Counted from the first letter of the stretch, positions 8,563 to 16,575 are shown. The stretch is DNA of 20,178 bases from UBA8752 sp049610565 (GCA_049610565.1 JBMYZR010000043.1:1-20178), one strand, 5' to 3'. Notes: generated from the sequence alone by a model not told the origin. A program made the numbers and translations.

Positions 8563-8568
8563 TTCCGC
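8553..8568 (+). other. Hairpin holding the receptor stop codon in its loop
   Basis: GCGGAA (8553-8558) and TTCCGC (8563-8568) form a perfect 6-bp stem whose 4-base loop CTGA contains the TGA stop codon of the receptor gene. A T-rich stretch starts about 20 bases further on (8590-8600), too far for a classical intrinsic terminator. The role is uncertain. Confidence 0.25.
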
Positions 8569-8653
8569 TCCGTCATTTCGACGTTTACAAATTTCTTTTT
8601 CGGGCTTGACGATGGGCAGTGTGTAATTCGTACACCTTTCTTGGCGACTTGCC

Positions 8654-8661
8654 TATCTTGT
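8654..8661 (+). promoter_or_regulatory. Possible -7 box for the secreted hydrolase-like gene
   Basis: TATCTTGT resembles TAnnTTTG and lies 23 bases before the ATG at 8685, leaving room for a short leader. A clear -33 TTTG at 19-21 bases upstream is not seen; TTCG occurs at 8627-8630. The 122-base gap from the receptor gene and this box suggest separate transcription. Confidence 0.35.
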
Positions 8662-8684
8662 CCATTCAACCTAGGGACCAAATC

Positions 8685-11600
8685 ATGAAGCAAACCTGTC
8701 TCCTGATGGCGGCCTTCGCCATCTTCCTGACTGCCGGTGCTCAAACGCGCTACCTCGATGAGGTGTTCAGCGATGTCACCGTCACTTCCGACATCCAGTA
8801 CGGAACCAATGTTACCGTCATCACCGCCCTGCAAGGCCTTCCGCCTGCTGAGCAGCCGCTGGTGCTTGACCTCTACGAACCCACCGGTGACACCGAGACC
8901 GAGCGTCCGCTGTTGCTGTACTTCCACACCGGAAACTTCCTGCCCATCTACGTGAACGGAAGCCCGCAAGGAACCAAGACGGACAGCACGGCTGTGGAGA
9001 TCTGCACCCGCTACGCCAAGATGGGCTACGTGGTGGCCAGCGTGGATTACCGTGTCGGATGGAACCCGACGGCTGCGACGCAGTCCGAGCGGACCCTCCA
9101 GTTGATTCAAGCGGCTTACCGGGGTGTCCAGGACAGCCGTACGGCCGTTCGCTACTTCCGCAAGTCTGCGGCTGAGGACAGCAACCCCTATGGCATCGAC
9201 ACGGACAAGATCGGCATGATCGGAGAGGGCACCGGTGGTTACATCACCCTTGCTGCGGCTGGCATCTCCAATTACACCGACATCATCTTCGACGACATGG
9301 GTGCGCCCATCTCGAAGTTCTTCTACGATCCGGGCGATGGGTCTTCCATCCCGATGGTGGTGGAGGCCATCCACGGAGACCCTGAGGCCATCACCGAAGG
9401 CTACGCGCCTGCCGGCATCTTCGGTCCGGACCCGGTTCAGCTCTGCATCGCCAACCACGTGGGATACAGCTCCGAGTTCGACTTCCAGATGAACCTGGGT
9501 GGCGCCATGGGTGACCTGAACTGGCTTGACGAGGGAGACATTCCCATGGTCAGCGTTCAGTGCCCTCACGACCCCTTCGCTCCTTATGAGACGGCGGTCC
9601 TGATCGTTCCGACCACCAACGAGCCTGTGGTGGAGGTGAGCGGTGCCTACGATGTCCACGAGGAGATCAATGGGTACGCCACCAACAACAACGCCGTGTT
9701 CGCTGATGCGGACATCGAGGATCCCCACTCTGCCGTGAACAACGGTTGGGACGGCCTCTTCCCGGTCTTCAACAGCTACGTGGACGGTGTTCCGACCGAG
9801 CCTTTCGACAGCTCCCCTTGGCAGTGGTTCAATGAGGACGTCGTGGCCGGCGTGGACGCCGCGCAGGGCACCAACATTCTCGCCACCCAGCTTTCTCTGA
9901 ACCCGACGATGAGTGAGGCTGAAGCCATGTTCTGGATCGACCAGATCATGGACTACAACACGCCCCGCATGGGCCTCGCCCTCGGTACGCTCACCGAAGG
10001 CCAGATCAACAGCCAAGGCGTCCGCTACATCGACGAGGTGTTCGCCGATGTTCAGGTCACTGAAGGTGTGGTCTACGGAAACAACGTGTCCGTCATCCCC
10101 GCCCTGCAGGGTGGTGCGCCGGCGGCGGAGGATCTCCTCTGCGACATCTACGAGCCGGTTGGCGATACGCAGACGGACCGCCCGCTGATTCTCTACTTCC
10201 ACACTGGAAACTTCCTGCCGCAGTATGTGAACGGAAGCGCTGTCGGAAACCGCACGGACTCTTGTGCTGTGGCCATCTGTACCGAATTCGCCAAGAAGGG
10301 ATACGTTGTCGCCAGCTGCGACTACCGTCTCGGTTGGAACCCGACGGCTGCCACGCAGTCCGAGCGGACCCTCCAGTTGATTCAGGCCGCCTACCGCGGT
10401 GTTCAGGACAGCCGCACGGCCGTCCGTTACTTCCGGAAGTCCATCGCGGAGGACGGCAACCCGCACGGGGTGGCCACCGACAAGATTGCCATGTTCGGTG
10501 AGGGCACCGGTGGTTACATCACCCTCGCGTCCGCCGGCATTTCCGGCTACAACGACATCATCTTCGATGACGGAGGTGCGCCCATCACGAAGTTCTTCTA
10601 CGATCCGGGCGACGGTTCTTCCATCCCGATGGTCATCGAGGCCATCCACGGTAACCCGGAAGCCACCTCGGACGGCTTCGCTCCGGCTGATTTGGGCGGC
10701 TTCCCGCTCTGCATCGCCAACCACGTGGGCTACAGCTCCGAGTTCAACTTCCAGATGAACATGGGCGGAGCGCTCGGCGACCTGAACTGGCTCGACGAAG
10801 GCGACGTCCCGACGGTGAGCTTCCAGGGTCCGCACGACCAGTTTGCCCCCTACACCACGGGTGTGCTCATCGTTCCCACGACCAACGAGCCGGTCGTGGA
10901 AGTGAGCGGTGCGTACGACATCCACTCCGAGATCAACGGGTACGCCACGAACAACAACGCGGTCTTCGCCGAAATCGGCCTGCCGGATCCTGCTGTCGCC
11001 TTCGGCAACCAGGGTTGGGATGGTCTCTACCCCGTTCTCAACAACTACGTGGACGGTGCTCCGACCGAGCCGTTTGACGGTGCCCCCTGGCAGTGGTGGG
11101 ACGTGGCGACGACCGAATTTGTCGACGGCCTCAACGGCACGAACATCGCCGCCACCCAGCTCACGCTGAACCCGACGATGGGTCCGGCCGAGGCGGCCTA
11201 CTGGATCGACGAGATTGCTGCCTACACGGCGCCGCGTCTGGCGGTGAGCATCGGCGTGGCCGAGCTTGGCCCCGGCTGTACGGACGATGCCGCGTGCAAC
11301 TACAGCGCGCTGGCCACCACCGACGACGGCTCCTGTGAGTATGCCGACGAAGGCTTCGACTGCGATGGCAACTCCCTCATCGTCCCCGGCTGTACCGACG
11401 TGATTGCTTGCAACTACGACGGATTCGCCACGGAGGACGACGGTTCCTGTGACTACATGAACACCACGCTCCCGACGGGTGCGGACAATGTGTGGCTGGT
11501 GGGCCTGACCCTCAGCGGCACCGAGAACGAGCCTCTGGCCGGCGGTTGTGAGGCCGACGGTGGTGTGAACCCCAACGTCGCCGTGAACGGCGTGTTCCTC

Positions 11601-12641
11601 GGTGATGGCACCGGCGGACCGCTCGTCATGTCCAACGTGACCGATCCGACGGGTGGCCTCCTCGCTGACCTCGTGATCCTGGCCAGCGCCACTCCGGTGG
11701 GCATGTGCGGTGGACAGTTCACGGTGAACCTCCTCGGCAACATCCTGACCCTCGCTGAGACGGATGGGGTCTGGCGCACCATCGTGCCGGTCCTCGGGCC
11801 GCAGTACCTCTGGGCTGCTCCGCTCTCCAGCTTCACGCCGGGTTGTGGTGATCCCACGGCTTGCGGCTTCACCAGCCCCTGTGACATCAGCCTGCTCTGC
11901 GATTACACCGACACCGACACCGACGGCCTGCTCGACTGCCAGGAGGTGCCTGGCTGTGACGACCCCACCGCGGACAACTACAACCCCGATGCCACCGATC
12001 CCGGACCGTGCAACTACAACGGTTGTGTCAATCCCGCGGCCACCAACTTCGACAGCGACGCCAACACCGACGATGGTTCCTGTCAGTTCGAGGTGGTGTT
12101 CCGCGTGAACGCGTCCAACATCGAGGTGGCCGGCTTCATTGACATCGCCGGTTCCTTCAACGGTTGGGGTGACCCGGCTACGGTGATGACCGAGATGGGA
12201 TACGGAGTGTGGCAAGCCACGCTGATCCTCGGCGTGGGCGACTACCAGTTCAAGTACCGCAACGGTGGGGATTGGGAGTCCATCTCTGGCGCCTGCGTGG
12301 AAGGTGGATACAGCGACCGCCAACTGAGCGTGGTCGATGCACCGCTCATCCTCGACGCCGTGTGCTACGGCGAGTGCGACCTCTGCAGTGGATGTACCGA
12401 TCCGTTCGCCACGGGCTACAGCCCCTTCGCCGGCATGGACGATGGCAGCTGTGGTGGCCCCGTGGTGGAAGGCTGCACCTATGCGGATGCAGACAATTAC
12501 AACCCGGCTGCGTCCGTGGATGATGGCTCTTGCGAAATCTCCGGAACGAGCCCCTGTCCGACCGACTTGGACGGAGACGGTGCCACGGCTGTGGGTGACC
12601 TGCTTCTCCTGCTCGGTTCCTTCGGACAGCCCTGCGAGTGA
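8685..12641 (+). CDS. Secreted protein with two tandem pseudo-esterase-like alpha/beta-hydrolase domains, Cys-rich modules, E-set domain and dockerin-like tail
   Basis: This is a 1318-residue exported protein. Residues 1-19 are a signal peptide (MKQTCLLMAAFAIFLTAGA-Q). Residues 22-446 and 447-about 863 are two copies of one alpha/beta-hydrolase-like domain, offset by exactly 425 residues. At the usual HGGGF oxyanion motif both copies read HTGNF (81-85, 506-510). At the nucleophile elbow both read GEGTGG (180-185, 605-610), with Gly where serine esterases have Ser. From 864 there are GCTDDAACNY..DDGSC modules, an unnamed domain (about 926-1046), more Cys-rich modules, then about 1137-1226 resembling the CBM48/AMPK glycogen-binding E-set fold (AGSFNGWGD, YQFKYRNG). 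The tail CPTDLDGDGATAVGDLLLLL is dockerin-like. An esterase fold is clear; activity is doubtful. The upstream in-frame ATG at 8619 lacks a signal peptide and was rejected. Confidence 0.88.
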   Translation: MKQTCLLMAAFAIFLTAGAQTRYLDEVFSDVTVTSDIQYGTNVTVITALQGLPPAEQPLVLDLYEPTGDTETERPLLLYFHTGNFLPIYVNGSPQGTKTDSTAVEICTRYAKMGYVVASVDYRVGWNPTAATQSERTLQLIQAAYRGVQDSRTAVRYFRKSAAEDSNPYGIDTDKIGMIGEGTGGYITLAAAGISNYTDIIFDDMGAPISKFFYDPGDGSSIPMVVEAIHGDPEAITEGYAPAGIFGPDPVQLCIANHVGYSSEFDFQMNLGGAMGDLNWLDEGDIPMVSVQCPHDPFAPYETAVLIVPTTNEPVVEVSGAYDVHEEINGYATNNNAVFADADIEDPHSAVNNGWDGLFPVFNSYVDGVPTEPFDSSPWQWFNEDVVAGVDAAQGTNILATQLSLNPTMSEAEAMFWIDQIMDYNTPRMGLALGTLTEGQINSQGVRYIDEVFADVQVTEGVVYGNNVSVIPALQGGAPAAEDLLCDIYEPVGDTQTDRPLILYFHTGNFLPQYVNGSAVGNRTDSCAVAICTEFAKKGYVVASCDYRLGWNPTAATQSERTLQLIQAAYRGVQDSRTAVRYFRKSIAEDGNPHGVATDKIAMFGEGTGGYITLASAGISGYNDIIFDDGGAPITKFFYDPGDGSSIPMVIEAIHGNPEATSDGFAPADLGGFPLCIANHVGYSSEFNFQMNMGGALGDLNWLDEGDVPTVSFQGPHDQFAPYTTGVLIVPTTNEPVVEVSGAYDIHSEINGYATNNNAVFAEIGLPDPAVAFGNQGWDGLYPVLNNYVDGAPTEPFDGAPWQWWDVATTEFVDGLNGTNIAATQLTLNPTMGPAEAAYWIDEIAAYTAPRLAVSIGVAELGPGCTDDAACNYSALATTDDGSCEYADEGFDCDGNSLIVPGCTDVIACNYDGFATEDDGSCDYMNTTLPTGADNVWLVGLTLSGTENEPLAGGCEADGGVNPNVAVNGVFLGDGTGGPLVMSNVTDPTGGLLADLVILASATPVGMCGGQFTVNLLGNILTLAETDGVWRTIVPVLGPQYLWAAPLSSFTPGCGDPTACGFTSPCDISLLCDYTDTDTDGLLDCQEVPGCDDPTADNYNPDATDPGPCNYNGCVNPAATNFDSDANTDDGSCQFEVVFRVNASNIEVAGFIDIAGSFNGWGDPATVMTEMGYGVWQATLILGVGDYQFKYRNGGDWESISGACVEGGYSDRQLSVVDAPLILDAVCYGECDLCSGCTDPFATGYSPFAGMDDGSCGGPVVEGCTYADADNYNPAASVDDGSCEISGTSPCPTDLDGDGATAVGDLLLLLGSFGQPCE
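8748..11297 (+). repeat. Intragenic tandem duplication, period 1275 bases (two hydrolase-like domains)
   Basis: The block starting CGCTACCTCGATGAGGTGTT at 8748 recurs as CGCTACATCGACGAGGTGTT at 10023. The shift is 1275 bases, or 425 codons. Similarity continues over nearly the whole unit and is very high around 9060-9130 versus 10335-10405. The exact right end of the second copy is uncertain and lies near the first GCTD module at about 11270. Confidence 0.85.
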
Positions 12642-12663
12642 TTCATTCTCACAGATGACATTG

Positions 12664-12694
12664 GAAAGGCGCCCCTCGGGGCGCCTTTCTTTTT
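12664..12694 (+). terminator. Strong rho-independent terminator
   Basis: The 12-bp perfect stem GAAAGGCGCCCC/GGGGCGCCTTTC has only two bases between its arms in the strict pairing (effectively a 4-base TCGG-type loop) and is followed by TTTTT. It lies 22 bases after the stop of the large secreted protein and closes its transcript. Confidence 0.92.
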
Positions 12695-12767
12695 GCGCCG
12701 ACAAAGGGAACAGGGGCGGGGGTGAGCTGGGGGTCGGAGCGGTCAGCAGATGGTGCAGCTTGCCCGT

Positions 12768-12847
12768 GTCGGGTTGGCATGGAGGTGCTGCCCGACGGCT
12801 TCTAGGTTTTGGTTACGGGAGGCCGTTCGAAACGTCGGACGGCCTCC
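12768..12847 (+). other. Structured non-coding stretch upstream of doxX-like gene
   Basis: The 188 bases between the terminator and the DoxX gene hold no supported gene. They contain two inverted repeats. GTCGGG/CCCGAC occupies 12768-12773 and 12791-12796. The perfect 9-bp pair GGAGGCCGT/ACGGCCTCC occupies 12818-12826 and 12839-12847, with a 12-base loop. No T-run follows the second, so it is a poor intrinsic terminator. It could be an operator, an insulating hairpin or part of a small RNA. Confidence 0.4.
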
Positions 12848-12870
12848 TCATTTCCAACCGGTTCCTGTGT

Positions 12871-12878
12871 CACCTTTG
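12871..12878 (+). promoter_or_regulatory. Possible -7 box for the DoxX gene
   Basis: CACCTTTG differs from TAnnTTTG at one fixed position and ends four bases before the ATG at 12883. TTTC occurs at 12851-12854, somewhat closer than the usual -33 distance. The arrangement predicts little or no 5' leader. Confidence 0.35.
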
Positions 12879-12882
12879 GTTC

Positions 12883-13281
12883 ATGAGTTGGCACAAGGAT
12901 GCATCGATGCTGCTGTTGCGCGTGGGCGCAGGCGGCCTCATGGTGCCCCACGGCTGGGGCAAGTTGGAACGGTTGCGCACCGGCCTCGCCGCGGGGGAGG
13001 TGAAGTTCTACGACTGGATGGGCCTCGGCACGGAGGTGTCGCTGGGACTGGCCGTGTTGGGCGAGTTGGTGGCGCCCGCGTTCATCGTGCTTGGACTCTT
13101 CACCCGGTGGATGTCCGTCCCGGCCGCCATCACCATGGCGGTGGCGGCATTTGGCGCTCATGCCGGAGATCCGCTGAGCGATAAGGAGCATGCGCTGCTG
13201 TTCCTCGTGCCGTTTCTGGTGCTCGCCCTGATGGGGGGAGGGCGTTACAGCCTCGATCACCGCATCGGACGGCCCAAGTAA
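12883..13281 (+). CDS. DoxX family integral membrane protein
   Basis: This 132-residue protein has four hydrophobic segments: about residues 8-22, 50-72, 78-95 and 104-118. The first helix ends in GLMVPHGWGKLERL, typical of the DoxX family, and FIVLGLFTRWMSVPAA matches its third helix region. DoxX proteins are inner-membrane proteins linked to respiratory quinones or thiol redox balance in some bacteria, but the role of this copy is unknown. The frame is open far upstream, running out of the previous gene region, yet only the ATG at 12883 places the first helix at the N-terminus. The gene is preceded by a -7-like box and a hairpin, stands alone, and converges on valS with only 12 bases between the stops. 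Confidence 0.87.
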   Translation: MSWHKDASMLLLRVGAGGLMVPHGWGKLERLRTGLAAGEVKFYDWMGLGTEVSLGLAVLGELVAPAFIVLGLFTRWMSVPAAITMAVAAFGAHAGDPLSDKEHALLFLVPFLVLALMGGGRYSLDHRIGRPK

Positions 13282-13293
13282 GCGGGGCGGGAA

Positions 13294-15948
13294 TCAGCCG
13301 AGCGCGTCGAGCTGGGCCTGCAGCACCTCGATCTTGGCGAGGGCATCGGCCTCCTTGGCGCGTTCCGAGGCGACCACCTGTTCCGGGGCGCCGTTGACGA
13401 ACTTCTCGTTGCCGAGCTTCTTGCGCACGATGTTCAGGAAGCCCTGCTGGTACTCGAGGTCCTTGCGGATCTTGTCCTTTTCGGCTTCCAGGTCGACGGC
13501 GTCGCCGGCCGGGATGAAGAACTCGTGCGTCTCCACGACGAAGCCAAAGGCACCGGTGACCTTGTCGGACACGCGTTCCACACCCGTGACGTTGCACAGG
13601 TGGCAAACGACGCTTTCGAGGTCGGCGGGGTAGGGCTTGCCCTCGGTGTCGACGATGACCTTGAGGTCGAGGGCCTGCTTGTTGGGGATGTGGCCCTTCT
13701 GGCGGATGCCCCGGACTTCGGCCACGATGCGGGTGGTCTGATCGAAGTCTGCGAGGAGCGGACCGTCGACGGCCTCTCCCGAACGCGTCGGGAACGGCGA
13801 GGTGCAGAGCAGCGTGCCTTCCGGTCGGTCCTGCAACAGGCTGTAGACTTCCTCGGTGAGGAAGGGCATGAAGGGGTGCAGCAGGGACAACATGCGCTCG
13901 AAGAGCCGCACCGTGGCGTCGTAGGTGGCCCGGTCGCACGGCTCACCGTAGGTCGGCTTGGCGAGCTCGAGGTACCAGGAACAGAAGTCGTCCCAGATGT
14001 GCTTGTAGGTGGCCATGAGGGCCTCGCTCAGGCGGAATTCGGCGAAGCTCTGTTCGATGTCGGCCAGCACCTGTTCGGAGCGGGCTTCGAACCACCGGAT
14101 GCCGGCGGCCGCGTGGTCAGGTTGGGCAGCGGTGTCGCTGACTTCCCATCCCTTGACGAGGCGGAAGGCGTTCCAGATCTTGTTGGAGAAGTTGCGTCCC
14201 TGCTCGCAGAGGCTCTCGTCGAACGGCAGGTCGTTGCCGGCCGGTGAGGTCAGCAGCATGCCGACGCGAACCCCGTCCGCTCCGTATTGCTGCATGAGCT
14301 CAATGGGGTCGGGGCTGTTGCCGAGCGACTTGGACATTTTCCGGCCTTGCTTGTCCCGGACGATGCCGGTGTAGTACACGTTGCGGAACGGCGGGGCCTG
14401 GCGGTACTCGTAACCGGCGATGATCATCCGGGCGACCCAGAAGAACATGATCTCCGGGGCGGTGACCAGGTCGTTGGTGGGGTAGTAGTAATCGACCTCT
14501 TCCTTGGTGTAGAAGCCGTCGAAGACGCTGATGGGCCAAAGCCAGGAGCTGAACCAGGTGTCGAGGACGTCCTCGTCCTGGCGCAGGTCGGCCGGGGTGA
14601 TGGTGCGGCCGGCGGCCTCCGTGGCCATGGCAGCGGCGGTGTCGGCATCGGCGGCGACCACATACTTCGCCTCGGCAGAGGTGGGCTCTCCCTCATAATA
14701 CCACGCCGGGATCCGGTGGCCCCACCACAATTGGCGGGAGATGCACCAGTCCTTGACGTTCTCCATCCAGTTGCGGTAGCTGTTCTTGAATTTGGCCGGG
14801 TGGAACTGGATGGTGTCGTCCATCACGTGGTCGAGGGCGGGCTTGGCCAGTTCTTCCATGGCGACGAACCACTGCATGGAGAGGCGCGGCTCGATGATGG
14901 CGCCGGTGCGCTCGGAGCGGCCCACCTTGTTGGGGTGGTCCTCCACCTTGACGAGGTGGCCGGCCGCGTCGAGTGCCGCCGTGAACGTCTTGCGGGCCTC
15001 AAACCGGTCCTGTCCCTCGAATTCTCCGCCGACCGCGTTGACCGTGCCGTCGGGGTTGAGCATGTCGATGACCTCGAGGTTGTGCTTCTGGCCGAGCTCG
15101 TGGTCGTTGGGGTCGTGAGCGGGGGTCACCTTGAGGCAACCGGTGCCGAACTCGCGGTCGACGTAGTCGTCGAGGATGATCGGGATGCTGCGTCCGGCGA
15201 CCGGGACGATGGCCCGCTTGCCGTGGAGGTGGGTGTAGCGCTCGTCCTCCGGGTGAATGCAGATGGCGGTGTCGGCGAGGATGGTCTCGGGACGGGTCGT
15301 GGCAATGGTCAGCCAGTCGTCCGTGCCCTCCACCTGGTAGCGCACGTGGTGCAGCTTGGATTGCTCCTCGGTGTGGATCACCTCCTCGTCGGAGACGGCC
15401 GTGAGGGCCTGGGGGTCCCAATTGACCATGCGCAGGCCGCGGTAGATGTGGCCCTTGGCGTGCAGGTCGAGGAAGGTGTCGATGACGCTGCGCGAGTAGT
15501 GCTCGTCCAGCGTGAAGTTGGTGCGGTCCCAGTCACAGCTGGCGCCGAGTTTGCGCAGCTGCTTGAGGATGATGCCGCCGTGTTCGCGGGTCCAATCCCA
15601 GGCGTGCTCGAGGAAGGCGTCGCGGCTGAGGTCGGACTTCTTGATGCCCTGATCGCGGAGCTTGCGGACCACCTTGGCTTCCGTGGCGATGGAGGCGTGG
15701 TCGGTGCCCGGCACCCAGCAGGCGTTCTTCCCTTGCATCCGCGCGCGGCGGACGAGGACGTCCTGGATGGTGTTGTTCAACATGTGTCCCATGTGCAGCA
15801 CGCCCGTGACGTTGGGCGGGGGGATGACGACCGTGTAGGGCTCGCGGTCATCCGGGACGCTGCGGAAGGCCTTGGCGTCTTCCCAGACTTGGTTCCAGCG
15901 GTCTTCGACGGTGGTCGGATCGTAATGGGAGGGGATCTCTTGGGCCAT
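13294..15948 (-). CDS. valS: Valine--tRNA ligase
   Basis: The 884-residue class I synthetase charges tRNA(Val) with valine and edits misactivated threonine. The HIGH motif appears as HMGH at residues 52-55 after PPPNVTG. The CP1 editing domain follows (ATTRPETILADTA, GTGCLKVTPAHDPND). The WWGHRIPAWY block belongs to the catalytic core, and KMSKS is at 537-541 in GRKMSKSLGN. The anticodon-binding domain follows. A C-terminal coiled-coil arm covers about 815-884 (VDLEAEKDKIRKDLEYQQGF to the end). Length and motif order are normal. The ATG at 15948 gives the standard MAQEIPSHYDP start. The gene is divergent from the DUF1573 gene, with a good -7-like box 29 bases upstream. No T-box or leader structure was recognised. 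Confidence 0.98.
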   Translation of the reverse strand: MAQEIPSHYDPTTVEDRWNQVWEDAKAFRSVPDDREPYTVVIPPPNVTGVLHMGHMLNNTIQDVLVRRARMQGKNACWVPGTDHASIATEAKVVRKLRDQGIKKSDLSRDAFLEHAWDWTREHGGIILKQLRKLGASCDWDRTNFTLDEHYSRSVIDTFLDLHAKGHIYRGLRMVNWDPQALTAVSDEEVIHTEEQSKLHHVRYQVEGTDDWLTIATTRPETILADTAICIHPEDERYTHLHGKRAIVPVAGRSIPIILDDYVDREFGTGCLKVTPAHDPNDHELGQKHNLEVIDMLNPDGTVNAVGGEFEGQDRFEARKTFTAALDAAGHLVKVEDHPNKVGRSERTGAIIEPRLSMQWFVAMEELAKPALDHVMDDTIQFHPAKFKNSYRNWMENVKDWCISRQLWWGHRIPAWYYEGEPTSAEAKYVVAADADTAAAMATEAAGRTITPADLRQDEDVLDTWFSSWLWPISVFDGFYTKEEVDYYYPTNDLVTAPEIMFFWVARMIIAGYEYRQAPPFRNVYYTGIVRDKQGRKMSKSLGNSPDPIELMQQYGADGVRVGMLLTSPAGNDLPFDESLCEQGRNFSNKIWNAFRLVKGWEVSDTAAQPDHAAAGIRWFEARSEQVLADIEQSFAEFRLSEALMATYKHIWDDFCSWYLELAKPTYGEPCDRATYDATVRLFERMLSLLHPFMPFLTEEVYSLLQDRPEGTLLCTSPFPTRSGEAVDGPLLADFDQTTRIVAEVRGIRQKGHIPNKQALDLKVIVDTEGKPYPADLESVVCHLCNVTGVERVSDKVTGAFGFVVETHEFFIPAGDAVDLEAEKDKIRKDLEYQQGFLNIVRKKLGNEKFVNGAPEQVVASERAKEADALAKIEVLQAQLDALG

Positions 15949-15977
15949 GGCGCGGACAAATGGTGCGGATGCGGCGC

Positions 15978-15985
15978 CAAATTTA
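15978..15985 (-). promoter_or_regulatory. Probable valS -7 box
   Basis: Read on the minus strand the sequence is TAAATTTG, a full match to TAnnTTTG. It lies 29 bases before the valS ATG, giving a leader of about 20 bases. The -33 region is only weakly matched (GGTTAAC near 16001-16007). Confidence 0.45.
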
Positions 15986-16034
15986 GCCTGTTAAAATCGC
16001 GTTAACCCTGTTCCGGGCAGCGGATTGCCCCCCG

Positions 16035-16042
16035 TATCTTCA
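16035..16042 (+). promoter_or_regulatory. Possible -7 box for the DUF1573 gene
   Basis: TATCTTCA resembles TAnnTTTG and lies 29 bases before the ATG at 16072. Together with the valS box it makes the 123-base gap a divergent promoter region. No clear -33 element was found. Confidence 0.38.
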
Positions 16043-16071
16043 AGGCCAGAACACATTCAACCCCAATCGAC

Positions 16072-16515
16072 ATGAAAAAGGTCCTTCTCATCCTCGCCGT
16101 TGTCTTCGGTGGATTCGCCATGGCCTCCGCTCAGGAAGTGGTCAATGGTCCGGTCATCACCCTCGACAAGGAGGTGCACGATTACGGCACGATGCAGCAG
16201 AACGCCGACGGCAACTGCGTCTTCACCGTGACCAACGACGGCACCGAGCCCCTCATCATCTCCCGCTGCAAGGGTTCCTGCGGCTGCACCGTTCCCCAGT
16301 GCGACAAGGATCCCATCATGCCGGGTGCCACCAGCTCCATCAAGGTGAAGTACGACACCAAGCGTGTCGGCCCCATCAACAAGAGCGTCACGATCACCTC
16401 CAACGCCTCCAACGAGCCGACCAAGGTGATCCGCATCAAGGGCAAGATCGAAGCCGTCGCCCAGACGGTGGGTGCCCCGGTCAAGGAGGCCGCTGGCCCG
16501 ACCAACAAGCAGTAA
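16072..16515 (+). CDS. Secreted DUF1573 domain protein
   Basis: The 147-residue protein begins with a signal peptide (MKKVLLILAVVFGGFAMASA, cleavage before QE). Residues about 28-125 match the DUF1573 Ig-like fold: HDYGTMQQNADGNCVFTVTN, then GTEPLIISRCKGSCGCTVPQ, PGATSSIKVKYDT and a final strand KVIRIKGKI. The SCGCTxP segment is the family signature; Cys 66, 70, 72 and 77 could form disulfides in the periplasm. DUF1573 proteins are abundant in Bacteroidota, but their biochemical role is not established. The last 20 residues are a low-complexity Ala/Pro/Lys tail. The gene has its own promoter-like box and a strong terminator, so it appears monocistronic. Confidence 0.93.
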   Translation: MKKVLLILAVVFGGFAMASAQEVVNGPVITLDKEVHDYGTMQQNADGNCVFTVTNDGTEPLIISRCKGSCGCTVPQCDKDPIMPGATSSIKVKYDTKRVGPINKSVTITSNASNEPTKVIRIKGKIEAVAQTVGAPVKEAAGPTNKQ

Positions 16516-16538
16516 TCCATTGGCGCCCTGCGCCTGAA

Positions 16539-16575
16539 GAAGCCGCTCCGGATGTCCGGGGCGGCTTTCTTTTTT
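16539..16575 (+). terminator. Rho-independent terminator after the DUF1573 gene
   Basis: The stem AAGCCGC..CCGG pairs with CCGG..GCGGCTT around an ATGT loop, with one T-G wobble, and is followed by TTTCTTTTTT. It lies 24 bases after the TAA. An in-frame ATG of the next gene at 16552 falls in the loop and is therefore not its start. Confidence 0.9.

Noticed and set aside
8523..12704. 1393-codon open frame on the minus strand opposite the large secreted protein
   Set aside because: It is composed of low-complexity Val/Gly/His/Asp stretches produced by antisense reading of Asp/Thr-rich repeats; there is no signal peptide, and it spans a terminator.
14287..16005. 572-codon plus-strand frame opposite valS
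   Set aside because: It is an antisense shadow of an unambiguous valS; it has no family resemblance and covers the valS promoter.
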